Below are positions 45,114 to 56,253 of a DNA stretch of 64,000 nt, one piece after another (position 1 is the stretch's first letter; each line of letters starts with the position of its first letter). The notes below the pieces were generated by a model. It did not search any database and had not been told where the DNA came from. It saw nothing but the letters and a program-made list of their open reading frames with translations. The DNA comes from Orobanche coerulescens (Eukaryota > Streptophyta > Magnoliopsida > Lamiales > Orobanchaceae): assembly GCA_033398695.1 (NCBI GenBank), contig CM065815.1, positions 13,422,501-13,486,500 of the forward strand, read 5' to 3'. Both the position numbers and the translations under genes were made by a program.

Positions 45114-46394
45114 CTAAAGTGGAGCCCCGAGATATTGAATCGGGAGCGAGGAGCGCTCAAAACCTGTAATCGCATGGACCATGGAGTGGTCCTCGTACGA
45201 CGAGGAATGCATAATGAAAATACTCTTAGCATTATTAATTTTTTGGCCCGAAACACCCATATAATGGTGGAGACAATGATTAAGAACTTGAAGATTAGAT
45301 TTCGTAGCCTTGAGAAAAATAAGAGTATCATCCGCATAAGCTAAATGCGAAATTCTAACATTTTTACGAATAGCATAGAACATATTCGGGTTTTTACTGA
45401 ATGTATCTTCAATGAGTTTAGAAAAATAATCCGTCGCAAGAACAAAAAGAAGAGGAGAAATAGGGTCACCTTGTCGAAGGCCCCTTTCACTCTTGAAATA
45501 CCCCACCGAAAAGCCATTTATAAGAATTGAAAACCAAGGAGAGCACACACATTGTTTAAAAAGAGAAATAACAAAAGCAGAGAAACCAAGAGTATCCATA
45601 ACGTTAAACAAAAAATCCCAACTAATCCTATCATATGCCTTTTCCATGTCAAGTTTGATAATAGCATTTAATTTAGAACGAGAAATGTCATGCGTAACTT
45701 CTAAGGCCGTGAGGATGTTATCGGTAATAAGTCGATCTTTAATAAATCCCGATTGAGAAGGGCTAATAATCCGCGGAAGAATGGCGCTAAGTCTTTTACT
45801 AAAAATTTTCGAGAAAATTTTGTAAGAAGTATTACAAAGACTAATAGGCCTATAATTTTTCCAGGAGTTGGGGGACAGAATTTTAGGAATTAGCGATAAA
45901 GTGGTGGAGGAATAAGCTTTGGTTAATTCAGTGCCCTTAAAAAAATCAATCACCGCAGCAAAAACATCAATCTTAATAATACCCCAGCATACTTGAAAAA
46001 ATTTAGCATTAAAACCATCCGGGCCGGCGACACTTTCACTATCCATATCAAAAACCACCTCTTTAATTTCTTCCAAAGAAGGAAGACTACAAAGGAGAAT
46101 ATTATCCACATCACTAATGACTTTCGGGATAAGGTCCGTCTTAACACTATCACTCTCAATATTATCTTTGGAGAAGCAATTTTTAAAGAAATTAATAGCA
46201 GATTTAGAAATATCATCCAGATCCGAAAGAGTGGTGCCATCATCAACAATGCTATGAATAAAATTCTTTTTCCTTTTCTTAGTAACAAGATCATGAAAAA
46301 ATTTAGTACTTCTTTCACCTTCTAAAATCCATCTCATTTTCATTTTCTGTTTCCAAAACATTTCCTCTAAAGAGAGTAAAATTAAGTTTCTCAT
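45114..46394 (-). pseudogene. LINE ORF2 reverse transcriptase core
   Basis: The 426-codon open frame contains the ordered RT motifs: NSWKNYRPISLCNTSYKI, SQSGFIKDRLITDNIL, IIKLDMEKAYDRISWDFL, RGLRQGDPISPLLFVLATDY and the catalytic HLAYADDTLIFLKA, followed by the thumb region. The upstream MRNLILLSLEEMFWKQKMKM / FFHDLVTKKRK linker is intact. The end at 45114 (QYLGAPL) is followed by the next segment in another frame. Confidence 0.9.
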
Positions 46395-47403
46395 TCATGT
46401 TCTTGAGGTGTACCTTATTAACATCAGAAGGATCATAATCAAAATTTCTTTCCGCCATGGCAACCTGGTTTTGGGCGTCGGACACTTTTTCAAAAATATT
46501 ACCAAAAACATTTATATTCCAATCTTTAAGAGTGAGCTTGAGCCGAGCAAGTTTATTCGATAAATTGAGAAGGCCTGTGGCCGAAGTGGGGATGACCCAA
46601 GAGTCTCTAACAATATTCAAGAAATCATGATGTTTAGTCCACATATTTTGAAAACGAAAAGAGTAACAATGCTTTTTGGTAGGAATATTAAATTCACAAA
46701 GGAGAGCGTGATGGTCCGACGTGTGTCTCGGGAGGTGCCTGACCGAGAAGTTTGAAAAGGTATTAAACCAAGCGGAAGAGAAAAAGATACGATCCAATCT
46801 TTGCCAAATAGCATTGCTATACCAAGTGTAGGGAGGCCCCACATAGCCCCCGTCGGAAAGGTCGCAATCAAGGATCGCATCCCTAAATTCTTCCATTGCC
46901 GCGGGACTAGGAGGGGTGTCCCCTTTTTTCTCGTTTGGATGGAGGACGATATTGAAATCACCGCCCACCATCCAAGGAACTTGGTCCTGACGAACCGAAA
47001 TTAAATCTTCCCATAAGTCCCGTCTTTCAATTTTCGTATTTTTGCCATAAACAACGGTAAACAAAAAATGACCAGTTAAGATATTGTGTTGCACCCGAGT
47101 GTGCAACAGCTGGTTCTTACTACATAACACATCAACTTTAGTGTCGCTATCCGAAAAAATCCAGATATGGTTATTCAAGTTCGCAATCACTTTATCAAAA
47201 CCAAAGAGTCTACACAAATAGGAAGCCTGTAAATCAACTTTAGGCTCAATCAGAGCTAAAATATTCAGGTGGTGGTCTTTTTTAAATAATTTTACAATTT
47301 TTTGAGCCGAGTCATTACCAATGCCTCTCACATTCCAAATTAACATATTAACCATTATTACGAGACCGCAGGGTAGCCATTTTCGAAAAATTTGAGCTAG
47401 CAC
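46315..47403 (-). pseudogene. LINE ORF2 endonuclease domain
   Basis: An apurinic-type endonuclease (exonuclease-endonuclease-phosphatase fold). LIWNVRGIGND near the start supplies the catalytic Asn, LALIEPKVD the Glu, GGDFNIVLHP the Asp-Asn pair, RLDRIFFSSAW and HTSDHHALLCEF the C-terminal His motif. This enzyme nicks the target DNA to prime reverse transcription. The frame runs about 362 codons and ends where a shift (near 46330) leads to the RT frame. This is the innermost of the three ORF2 starts and the only one followed by the rest of the enzyme. Confidence 0.85.
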
Positions 47404-48330
47404 TCTCTTTAGATGTTTTTTTTTTTAGAAACAACCGGCATTTCCCCTTCATCAGATGTTTTTAGATTTTATCTGATCATCACCATCGGAGACGGAATGA
47501 TCAAAAAGCTCTTCCTTTGAGTCAAAAGATGGTTCAGATCCACCTTCATCAAGATCAGCCCTAATGATCAAAAAGCTCTTCCTTTTAGGCTCAATCAGAG
47601 CTAAAATATTCAGGTGGTGGTCTTTTTTAAATAATTTTACAATTTTTTGAGCCGAGTCATTACCAATGCCTCTCACATTCCAAATTAAAATATTAACCAT
47701 TATTACGAGACCGGCGGGTAGCCATTTTCGAAAAATTTGAGCTAGCGCTCTCTTTAGATGTTTTTTTTTTTTGTTTTTAGAAACAACCGGCATTTCCCCT
47801 TCATCAGAAGTAAGCACAATTTTGTTTTTAGATTTTATCTGATCATCACCATCGGAGACGGAATGATCAAAAAGCTCTTCCTTTGAGTCAAAAGATGGTT
47901 CAGATCCACCTTCATCAAGATCAGCCCTAATGATCAAAAAGCTCTTCCTTTTAGGCTCAATCAGAGCTAAAATATTCAGGTGGTGGTCTTTTTTAAATAA
48001 TTTTACAATTTTTTGAGCCGAGTCATTACCAATGCCTCTCACATTCCAAATTAAAATATTAACCATTATTACGAGATCGCCGGGTAGCCATTTTCGAAAA
48101 ATTTGAGCTAGCGCTCTCTTTAGATGTTTTTTTTTTGTTTGTTTTTAGAAACAACCGACATTTCCCCTTCATCAGAAGTAAGCACAATTTTGTTTTTAGA
48201 TTATATCTGATCATCACCATCGGAGACGGAATGATCAAAAAGCTCTTCCTTTGAGTCAAAAGATGGTTCAGATCCACCTTCATCAAGATCAGCCCGAATT
48301 TCCCCCGATTCAGATTCATCATCCGAGGAT
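47242..48330 (-). repeat. Triplicated ORF1/ORF2 junction segment of the LINE
   Basis: A segment holding the end of ORF1 (RADLDEGGSEPSFDSKEELF) and the start of ORF2 (VNILIWNVRGIGNDSAQK to LALIEPK) occurs three times in tandem. The TAGGCTCAATCAGAGC word lies at about 47241, 47586 and 47952, giving spacings of about 345 and 366 bases. Both internal joins carry the same insert, AATGATCAAAAAGCTCTTCC plus TTT on the plus strand, which is a copy of sequence found inside the unit itself. Confidence 0.88.
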
Positions 48331-48424
48331 GTTGTAATCTGATTCGGGTTTAATTGAAGGGGGTCTTGATAAATACCCATACTTGCTACCGAGGTAGCCG
48401 GTAGAGGTTGGGGACTCAAACTAC

Positions 48425-49842
48425 TCAAAGTATTATCACACACACAATGTTCTTGATTATCTTTTCCTCCCTTTGATCACCCTCATTTTCCTTCAGATCA
48501 GAAGTGAAATTCTGGTCGCCATCAGTGTCGCAATTATTTCCCTTCCCAAGTTGTGTGGTTTCAGGCTCCTCTAAATTCTGAAGCAATGAGAACATATTTT
48601 TCGTATGGACCCGTGTCTCTTTTTCCACCATTTTGCTGTTATCATTTGCTAACAAGACTTTCAAACAAACAGCATCAGTAGCAGGGGGGTTATTATCATT
48701 GGAATCAACAATAATAATTTCTTTCATCAAATCAGAAGATCCAATATTACCATCATTATCATCACTAGATTTAGCATTATCGAGAACAATATTTTTTGAA
48801 GTTGAGGCAACATTCATTTTACCCACTGGAATCCATTCCTTGTCCTTTCCTTTTTCAATATTCATTTTTTGAAATTTGTTAATAAAAGTTGTAGGTTTTA
48901 ATTCAGGATTTTTAACATAACACGCATCTAAGTCGTGTCCCACGTGATTACAATGTTGATAATAAGCCGGTAGTTTTTCGTATTCAACTTGCAGTTCAAT
49001 GAAAGACCATTACATTTGATACCTACCGACTTGTGCAACACCTTTTTTAAATCCACTTCAGCACAAATTCTCGCATAACTGAGACGAGTTCTATTAGTAG
49101 TATATAAATCAGGTTTAACAAATGATCCAATTAAGGACCCAACAGTTTGTAAAGCCCGTATATCAAACCACTGAATCGGCAGATCGTGGATTTTAACCCA
49201 AATGGGAACAATGGCCGGTTCCTGTTTAAAATTGAAGAAAGGATCCCATTTGAATAACCGCATTGGAAATCCTAAAACATTAAACTCTCTTTTAAGCCAA
49301 AGTTTAGCATAATAATCAGCATTTTGCAAAGAAATAAGGACGTGTTTGAAATTCAAATATTGAACTTTGCAGATACCGAAACCTGAATTTTGCAAGTTCT
49401 TGACAATAGCATCAAGAGCAGGTTTGCCATAAGAAAATGTACCGATAAGGGTGTTGGAAAAAGCCCCTGAGACGATGTCACAATCCTTTTTAGAGAATAC
49501 AACGGTCGGAATGTCACCTGAGAAATCCGCTGTGCCCAGAGGAGTTTTCGAAGGTTGGTCTTTGGAAACTGCATCAGCAAAAGACCGAGGCCGACCTTTC
49601 TGGACCTTCACCGAGATCTGCTCCTCAACTCTTATGTCAGCATTTTTGCAGGGAATCAAAATCGATTGATCTCCAAGGGCCGGGTCTGATGAGCCTTTCT
49701 GATACCTATCGGTGCCCGATTTTCGATTGCAATCCGTCACTTCAGATGAATCTTCCCAAAAGACTTCTGGGAAAAGATCGATGTCCGACCTATTCATGGA
49801 AACCGCCTTAGATTTTATCAACCCCGTCGGATATAACCTCAC
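48425..49842 (-). pseudogene. LINE ORF1: DUF4283-type nucleic-acid-binding protein
   Basis: Starts MRLYPTGLIKSK at 49842; MNRSDIDLFPEVF a few codons on is an alternative start. Residues about 110-260 are the DUF4283 region (GTFSYGKPALDAIVKNLQ, ISLQNADYYAKLWLKREF, FKWDPFFNFKQEPAIVPIWV), followed by LPIQWFDIRALQTVGS. A shift near 48990 moves the remainder, with the zinc-knuckle-like CNH.GHDLDAC segment and an acidic Ser/Asn-rich tail, into the frame 48943-48425. ORF1 proteins of this group bind the element RNA. Confidence 0.82.
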
Positions 49843-49868
49843 TTCATTTTGATGTATACATATACATA

Positions 49869-50518
49869 CGGCATGTTTGGATGCATAATCTAACTGATTG
49901 TTAATAATTTAGTTGAAAATTAATAATCTAGATTATATCAGATAATCTAGTTGAAAATTGATAATCTAGGTGTAGTATGATAATTTAGATTATTGTATTT
50001 TAAAGTGTTTAAGAAAACTATTATCATACTAAATTTAAATTTATAAAATGACATAAAGGTACATCTTTTATATTTATTGTTATATTACAATATTACAAAA
50101 ACAACCTTAATATCTATATATTAACTCTTATGTTGCTTATTATTCTTTGACATTATGCAATATTATTATTTATTTGTTTTCAACTTCTAATGGTATTTTA
50201 GGTTTTTTTTATGTTATCACTTATATTATTATACAAATTTTATACAAATATTTATTAAGGGTAAAATCGGAATGAAAAAATAAAATCTATATATATATAT
50301 AATATACATTAAGGGTAAAATCGGAATAAAAAAATAAAATCTAGTAGCTTTGGGTTGAAAGCTATATTCGAAAGTCAGATTTAATCTAGATTAAGATTAT
50401 AATTTAGATTAAATTAGCACCATCCAAACAAAATTTTGAAGGTCAAATTAGATTATTTGAACAACTTTAATCTAGATTAAGATTATAATCTAGATTAAGT
50501 GGTCATCCAAACATACCC
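49869..50518. mobile_element. MITE with GG(C/T)ATGTTTGGATG ends
   Basis: The left end, CGGCATGTTTGGATG, and the reverse complement of the right end, GGGTATGTTTGGATG, match at 13 of 15 bases. The flank is ATA on both sides (49866-49868 and 50519-50521 region), compatible with a 3-bp duplication. The interior repeats TAATCTAGATTA words in both orientations. It is present again at 62014-62674. Superfamily uncertain, Harbinger-like by duplication size. Confidence 0.6.
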
Positions 50519-50545
50519 ATAATGTATGTTATTCATGTATATTTA

Positions 50546-50968
50546 GGCTCTGTTTAGTATTAACTTATAAGTTCGCGTTCACGTAACAGACTTATTGGAA
50601 CGTAAAATTAGTCTGTTACGTGAACGCGAGCTTATAAGCTCATGGACTTATCAGCTAGCATATAAGCTAGCTAATTTTATAAGCTAATAAAGTTAGCTTA
50701 TTTTTTTAACAAGCTAACTTATCATCTTTCATATTCCAATTATACCCTTGAATTAATAATAACAAAAATAATAATAAGACAATTAAAAATATAACACATA
50801 ATATTCATGCCCTTTTATGTCATATACCAACTAGCTTATAAGTTAATTTACTAAACACTAAACATGTACATTAAAATCAGCTAGCTTATCAGCTCATTCG
50901 CTAAACACGTACACCAAAATAAGCTAGCTTATCATCTAACTTATCAGCTAGTTTTGCTAAACAGAGGC
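50546..50968. mobile_element. Harbinger/Tourist-like MITE with TTA duplication and internal hairpin
   Basis: The ends GGCTCTGTTTAG and CTAAACAGAGGC form a 12-bp inverted repeat with one mismatch, flanked by TTA (50543-50545 and 50969-50971). Inside, 50574-50592 and 50610-50628 are perfect 19-bp inverted arms (CGCGTTCACGTAACAGACT and its complement) around a 17-base loop, extended by CTTATAAG on both sides. The rest is made of AGCTTATCAGCTAG-type words. It is duplicated at 62702-63125. Confidence 0.8.
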
Positions 50969-50971
50969 TTA

Positions 50972-51473
50972 GACTATATAGTATTATCTTATCAGATAGC
51001 TTATAAGCTCATGGAGCTTATCAGTTAGCTTATAAGCTAGCTGATTTTATAAATTAATAAAGTTAGCTTATTTTTTTAACAAACTAGCTTATCATCTTTC
51101 GTATTCAAATTATACCCTTAAATTAATAATAATAATAATAATAATAATAACCAGAAGTTCATAACCAAAACAATGACGATATAGTATAACAGTTTATACA
51201 CAAAGGTCTCTTTTATTTTTATTTTATAATAATAATAATAATAATAAAATTAAAAGTATAACACATAATATTCATGCCCTTTTATGTCATTTTACCAACT
51301 AGCTTATAAATTAATTTGCTAAACACTAAATACGTACATTAAAATCAGTTAGTTTATCAGCTCATTCGCTAAACACGTACACCAAAATCAGCTACCTTAT
51401 AAACTAGCTTATCAGCTACCAACTAACTTATCAACTCCACCTAGCTTATCAGCTAGTTTTACTAAACAGAACC
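50972..51473. mobile_element. Second, diverged copy of the Harbinger-like MITE
   Basis: The right end CTAAACAGAACC followed by TTA resembles the first element, and the interior shares TTATAAGCTCATGGAGCTTATCAG-like and CATTCGCTAAACACGTACACC-like blocks with it. The left end (GACTATATAGTATTATC) is worn. It abuts the first copy across a shared TTA, so one may have inserted at the edge of the other. It is duplicated at 63129-63647. Confidence 0.6.
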
Positions 51474-52104
51474 TTATAGCGGAGGTTATATACATATTGT
51501 CATACATTTATGTATATTTACTATACAATTGAAGTATACAATGGATTCCAATAATGTACATAATGTGCATAATTGATGTGTGTTAACTGCCTAGAGATGT
51601 ATAGTTACAATGAAACTCATGTGCACAGTGCATTCTTGTGATGTACATAGTGTGTTTTAGTAATGTACATATTGTGGATAATTGGTGTACATTATACATC
51701 ATTTTTTTTTGTTCTAGATGTTGATTTTTGGTTGATTATATATATATATATAGATATAGGAAATATATCATATGAAAACTAATTACCTTGTGAAATCTAG
51801 AAACTTTTGTAGGCCATTGATATTAGATCTCTAAACGGCTGTAGATGAGTATAATTATATGCATTTATGTATTTTTTTATTGCATTATTTGTTGCATATA
51901 CTACCGACCAGCTTGATGCAACAAATAATAACGAATATGCAATGAAATTATTTAATAATACAATTAGTTTCTAGATTTTACCATTAAGGGTGTTTCCACC
52001 ATAATCAATCCCTATATATATATATGTATCATAATGTACATAATTCAGTTTGATAGTTATATTATATAACGTCATGATGTACATTATTGTACTTATGTAG
52101 ATAC
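51474..52104. other. AT-rich spacer with a possible worn MITE
   Basis: TGTACATAATG words repeat at 51550-51700. From about 51758 to 52012 the left edge TATAGGAAATATATCAT...CTAGAAACTTT and the reverse complement of the right edge TATAGGGATTGATTATGG...CTAGAAACT are similar, suggesting a MITE inserted at TA repeats. No gene. Confidence 0.45.
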
Positions 52105-52340
52105 TGTTTCAGGAGAAAGTAAAAGACTGTAAATAGAGTCAATCAATTGTATTCATAATACTGATAAAGGGGCCTTTATATAGGCATTACAATGAGAGTC
52201 CTTCCATACATAGGATTCCTAGATAAGGTAAGACATCTAATGGGATCCTACTACCTCTAGAAGGATCTAGAACCTTCCATCTATGTATCTACAACCAGTA
52301 TTAGGTAAGACACATCACGGGAATAATAATTTCCGGAACA
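52105..52340 (-). repeat. Short Copia 3' LTR (236 bp), minus strand
   Basis: On the minus strand it starts TGTTCCGGAAATT and ends CTCCTGAAACA, preceded by the polypurine tract CACAGGGGGAG (plus-strand 52341-52351). A TATATAAAGG box lies inside (plus-strand 52170-52180). The inverted TGTT..AACA ends, PPT and TATA box together support an LTR. No 5' partner is in the window. Confidence 0.72.
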
Positions 52341-53812
52341 CTCCCCCTGTGTCGAGCACTAATACAACAATGGTGCAGAAGATGTTGCCTTCGTAAAAAC
52401 CTATTCCAAGCCAAAACAAAACCCCATGGGAAAAATAAAGGCTTGATGAGGAAAAGATTGCAACGCACCAAGATAACATGTCATGTATACTCCCCCTGAT
52501 GTATACATAACGACTCCCCCTGATGAGTACCTCAAATCATAGGAGTCGGATGCCAAGTTGCCCTCACAACTATACCAAGAAAAAACCCAGTGGGAAAAAT
52601 ACCTCTTGGTCTAAGTTGAACAGAAGTACAATGCATCATTTGTATGGATGTTCTCATAGGTCGCCTCGTTAGAAACCTTACCAAGTGAAAACCCAATGGG
52701 AAAAAACAAACCTTGGTCTAAGGACAAAAAGAGCGCGACACATCTAAAGTGCAGAGTCGCTAAAGACTTATCAAGTTTTCTAAAGTCTTGACCTCCATGC
52801 ACTAAATCAGTCATAACTTCTTCGATTCAATAGGCATCAACGAAACTATAAGAACTTATGAAAACTAGACACCCATAGCTTTTCATTCACATACAGTACG
52901 TAACCTAGATCGACCTTAGCAGATCATAAAGCTCTATCGAAGTTGACTCAGCAAATTATCGGACATATCCTGTCCTACTTTGCAACAATAGTCATATGTC
53001 ACTCAACATGATGGATGTGATCAAATGGTTGGTTTCCTTGGAAAGTAGACACAACCCTTTCCAATGGCACCAATTTCACCATTTTCCATCAAGTGAGCTG
53101 CCCTGTAGGTCATATGGGAGATAGACCAACACATTCTGGGCAGATTCGGGTATCAATTTTCAAGTGTCCTTTTTTATCGAGATAGAGCGAGCTTCAAGCT
53201 TCTTTTCAATCACAGACATTGCGTGAGCGCATCCTAGACCATCATCACAGTGGCTTTACCGGATTATTACGAATGAGTACATTGAGTCAAACATGAGTAC
53301 ATAATACCGTACTTTTCTCTTAAGACTGCATCATCACTTGAGTGAGCCAAGTCTTATGATGACTTCGACTAGTCATTGGGAATCATATAGGCATTATTTT
53401 ATCGCCTCTTAGAAAAACCGTCCCTTAGATTGCCTTAAACCAATTGATGAATACGCATCATCAAGTGTCCCCAAGATCCTTTCATTCTTAACTTTGGATT
53501 TAGCGGAATCTCTTAGTCTCACAAGAGTACATCACTATAAACCCTTAGTTTTACATGCAAAAGCTTCATATCTCTTCCAAATCAAGTATATACTTAGTAT
53601 GCGTTCCCGACAATCACTTGTCGATGCGCTCCGTGGTCAGGAGCCACTTGATTTGAGTCTGATCCACCACGAGATCCTTTAATCACTTAACTTAGTTCCC
53701 CACTAAGATAAAATTTAACCACAAGCTGCACGTTAGTTTTTGGGAAACTATCTAACTGAAAAGATAGTGGATAATATAACATCCATTACGATAGCACAAC
53801 TGTAACACCCCC
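52341..53812 (-). mobile_element. Internal, apparently non-coding part of the same Copia element
   Basis: On the minus strand this region has two further CAGGGGGAGT words (plus-strand near 52491 and 52515) and the TTTTTCCCACTGGGTTTT motif twice or more, both typical of the stretch between pol and the 3' LTR in Tnt1-like Copia elements. No coherent pol reading frame is visible, so it is either heavily decayed or a non-autonomous derivative. At 53813 TGTAACACCCCC starts what may be a sliver of a Gypsy LTR, cut by the CACTA element. Confidence 0.5.
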
Positions 53813-53828
53813 AATCCGCTCAGGGATA

Positions 53829-54080
53829 CACTACACCATATATGGCTTTCAACAACATTTTTTTTTATGTTACAAGCAAAAGTGTAGCCTTAGATGCCTT
53901 AAAATTGGTCAAATTTGATTTAAGGCTGCACATTTTTCTAACGTTATTATTGATATAAATTAGTGTTTCCATAGACCAAATTGAATATCTACGCTAACAC
54001 AAAATTTGGTGTAGCCGTTGCTATTTAAAAAAAGTGTAAGTAAACACTAAAACAACTAGGCGGGCTTGCTAAAATATTTT
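53829..54080 (+). repeat. Left terminus and subterminal repeats of the CACTA-like element
   Basis: CACTACACC terminus, then AAAAGTGTAGCCTTAG, AAGGCTGCACATTTTT (inverse orientation), AGTGTTTCC, CTAACACAAAATTTGG and AAAAGTGTAAG. Arrays of this kind are the transposase-binding zone in CACTA elements. Confidence 0.65.
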
Positions 54081-54108
54081 ACACGGTCCAAATAAATTAT
54101 TTTCAATT

Positions 54109-55060
54109 GTAACGACTCGATTTTTCTCAGGTATTTTATGAATATTTTTTTTATAATAAGGAAAACTTGTAGAAATTTCAAGTCGTTACGAAACATACAT
54201 TTTCTAAAATATTTGCGGAATTTAAAATGATTTCAAATCTCCAATACAACTGTAAAATCCAGCAGCGAAAAATAATTGTCAAAAATAAGGTTAATTGTTT
54301 CATATTAACTTGAGCGGAATTTAAAAGAAATACATAACATTAAATATATTTATCATATGTCGGGGTGCCCTGCAACCCGTTCTCTTCACCTACACATTCC
54401 AAATAAAGCAATTAAAATCGACAAGTAATAATTCCCACCTAAAATTGAGATAACATAAATGATGATGTTGGAATGCTTATGAATCGTCCTAATCGTGATC
54501 TTGATTCTCGTATCCTACAATTAGAATATAAATATATACGTTATTATTTAATTTTATTGGAGAATATAATTTTAATGAAAATAAAAATGGCGACGACTTG
54601 ATTTAATTTAAAGACTAAACTTATGGGATCAAATCTAGAAAAAGGTAAAATTTAATATGGGTGAAGCTGAAACAATTAGAAACTTTTAGGGACTAAAATT
54701 AAAATCTAGGTAAAATGATGGATATAAAATCCCTATCCCGATGAGAAGTCGGTTCCTCATCTCAATCTCTATCGTCTGACTGTCTCTCCAGGGAATCCCC
54801 TTTCCTCTTCTCTTTGTGGAAACCTTCTCTGGTGTCGATGGATCGAGGGACGGAGCAACAACGTCGATGGTGTCATCGCCGTAGCGCGATTGTACTCTCG
54901 CCGTGAATCATCCGGGTCGGGCTTCCACTAGTTTCAGATTCAGACTTCCGACAGAAAGGTAAAGGAGTCGGGCTTCGAGCGGGGGTTTGACGGCGACGGA
55001 GACGAGCGGCGATCGGCTGAGGGCTGGAGTCGCGACTGGAAGAAAATTTCAGGTTCATTT
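54109..55060 (+). mobile_element. Possible Gypsy LTR-like fragment inside the CACTA-like element
   Basis: The start TGTAACGACTCGATTTTTC resembles Tekay-type LTR starts (TGTAACGACCCGACTTT). The segment near 54720-55050, with CCGATGAGAAGTCGG, GATCGAGGGACGG and GGCGACGGAGACG, looks like the GC-rich R/U5 part of such LTRs. No clear TG...CA right end or duplication was found, and the GC-rich part could instead be a gene 5' exon. Confidence 0.3.
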
Positions 55061-56253
55061 GCACCAACTATGAGAGCATATGTGTTCTTTAGCATATGTG
55101 ATCTATTTATATACTTCATTTGGGATGGGCAATTGCAGGTGCTCTTTAGCATATGTGATCTATGCAACCAATTCAACTATATGAACTGTTGCCATTTCTT
55201 TATCTTCTTTTACGTGATGGCGCAGAAGTGTATGCATTTGTTTAATAAAATAAGAGTTGATCGGCAATCCAAGGGGAGGATATAGTAGTTTGCTGTTGTT
55301 TGCATCTCCTGGTTATAGAATCTCATTTATCAAGCTGACATTATGTTGCTGATATTAGATTGCTTTCCTAGATTGAGGACAAAGTGTTATAAAATTGCAT
55401 ATAGAATAGAGTAGAAAGAAAATATTTCGTTTATATGTAAATTTCACAGTCATAATTACATAATTAAATTAGTCATTCATATACGATAAGCTATATAACA
55501 CAACTTTCATAAGAATACAGTATTTCTCTGTTCGCCTATGACTTTATAACATACTATTTCATTTAAAAAAATCCTTCAAGTATGGGACTAATTATGCAAT
55601 TTTCCACCAACCACCAGGTACACTGCAAAGTACGTATCCGTCAAGATCAAGCTCTTACTAGGGCTGTGAAAAATTTTGAAAACCAAAAAACTGGAAAAAA
55701 AAACGACCAGGTCTGAACCAAGAAACGGGTAATCGAATTGCTTAGAGTAAGCGATACAAGTATAGAGACGGGTACATATGGTATGGATCAGTTCACAATT
55801 CTCATTTTTATGGACTACAGGTACGTACTCGGACTGATCAACTTACTGGCTAAAAACCTTATTTTACTTTTTTTGCTAAATAACCTTATTTTACTCTTTT
55901 AACTCTGTTATTGTGTTGTTGATTGGAGATATGGAAAACTTGAGTCATTATCATGTATATCAATATATCAATACTTTTGAGAAAAATAACATGCAACTTA
56001 GTACTCTCTCAGTCGCCTAAATTTGTTTCAATCTTTAATATATGTTATATTTTTGGCAGGAAGTCCATGGTACGCCACCCAAATTTGTTCATATGCAATT
56101 TACGGACACTAAACTTAACATTATGTTAATGTTCTAAGCTGACATTATGTTGCTTTCTTAGATTGAGATCACAGGTCAAAATTTTCAATTTTTTTGGATT
56201 AGATACTAACTGACTGGATGACCTACGACTCTATTCTTTGCTAAAAATACCAG

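Larger units (their letters stand above)
43097..49842 (-). mobile_element. L1-type LINE, nearly full length, minus strand
   Basis: Reading the minus strand from 49842: ORF1 (DUF4283-type RNA-binding protein with zinc knuckle), then ORF2 with endonuclease, reverse transcriptase, zinc-binding region and RNase H, then a 3' UTR ending in an A run (T run on the plus strand, 43097-43111). An RNase H domain after RT is usual for this plant L1 group. Several frameshifts and a triplicated ORF1/ORF2 junction make it inactive. A target duplication could not be fixed because the 5' boundary is uncertain. Confidence 0.88.

Noticed and set aside
45084..46325. Plus-strand open frames opposite the LINE RT
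   Set aside because: They are antisense shadows of ORF2, which has strong RT motifs on the minus strand.
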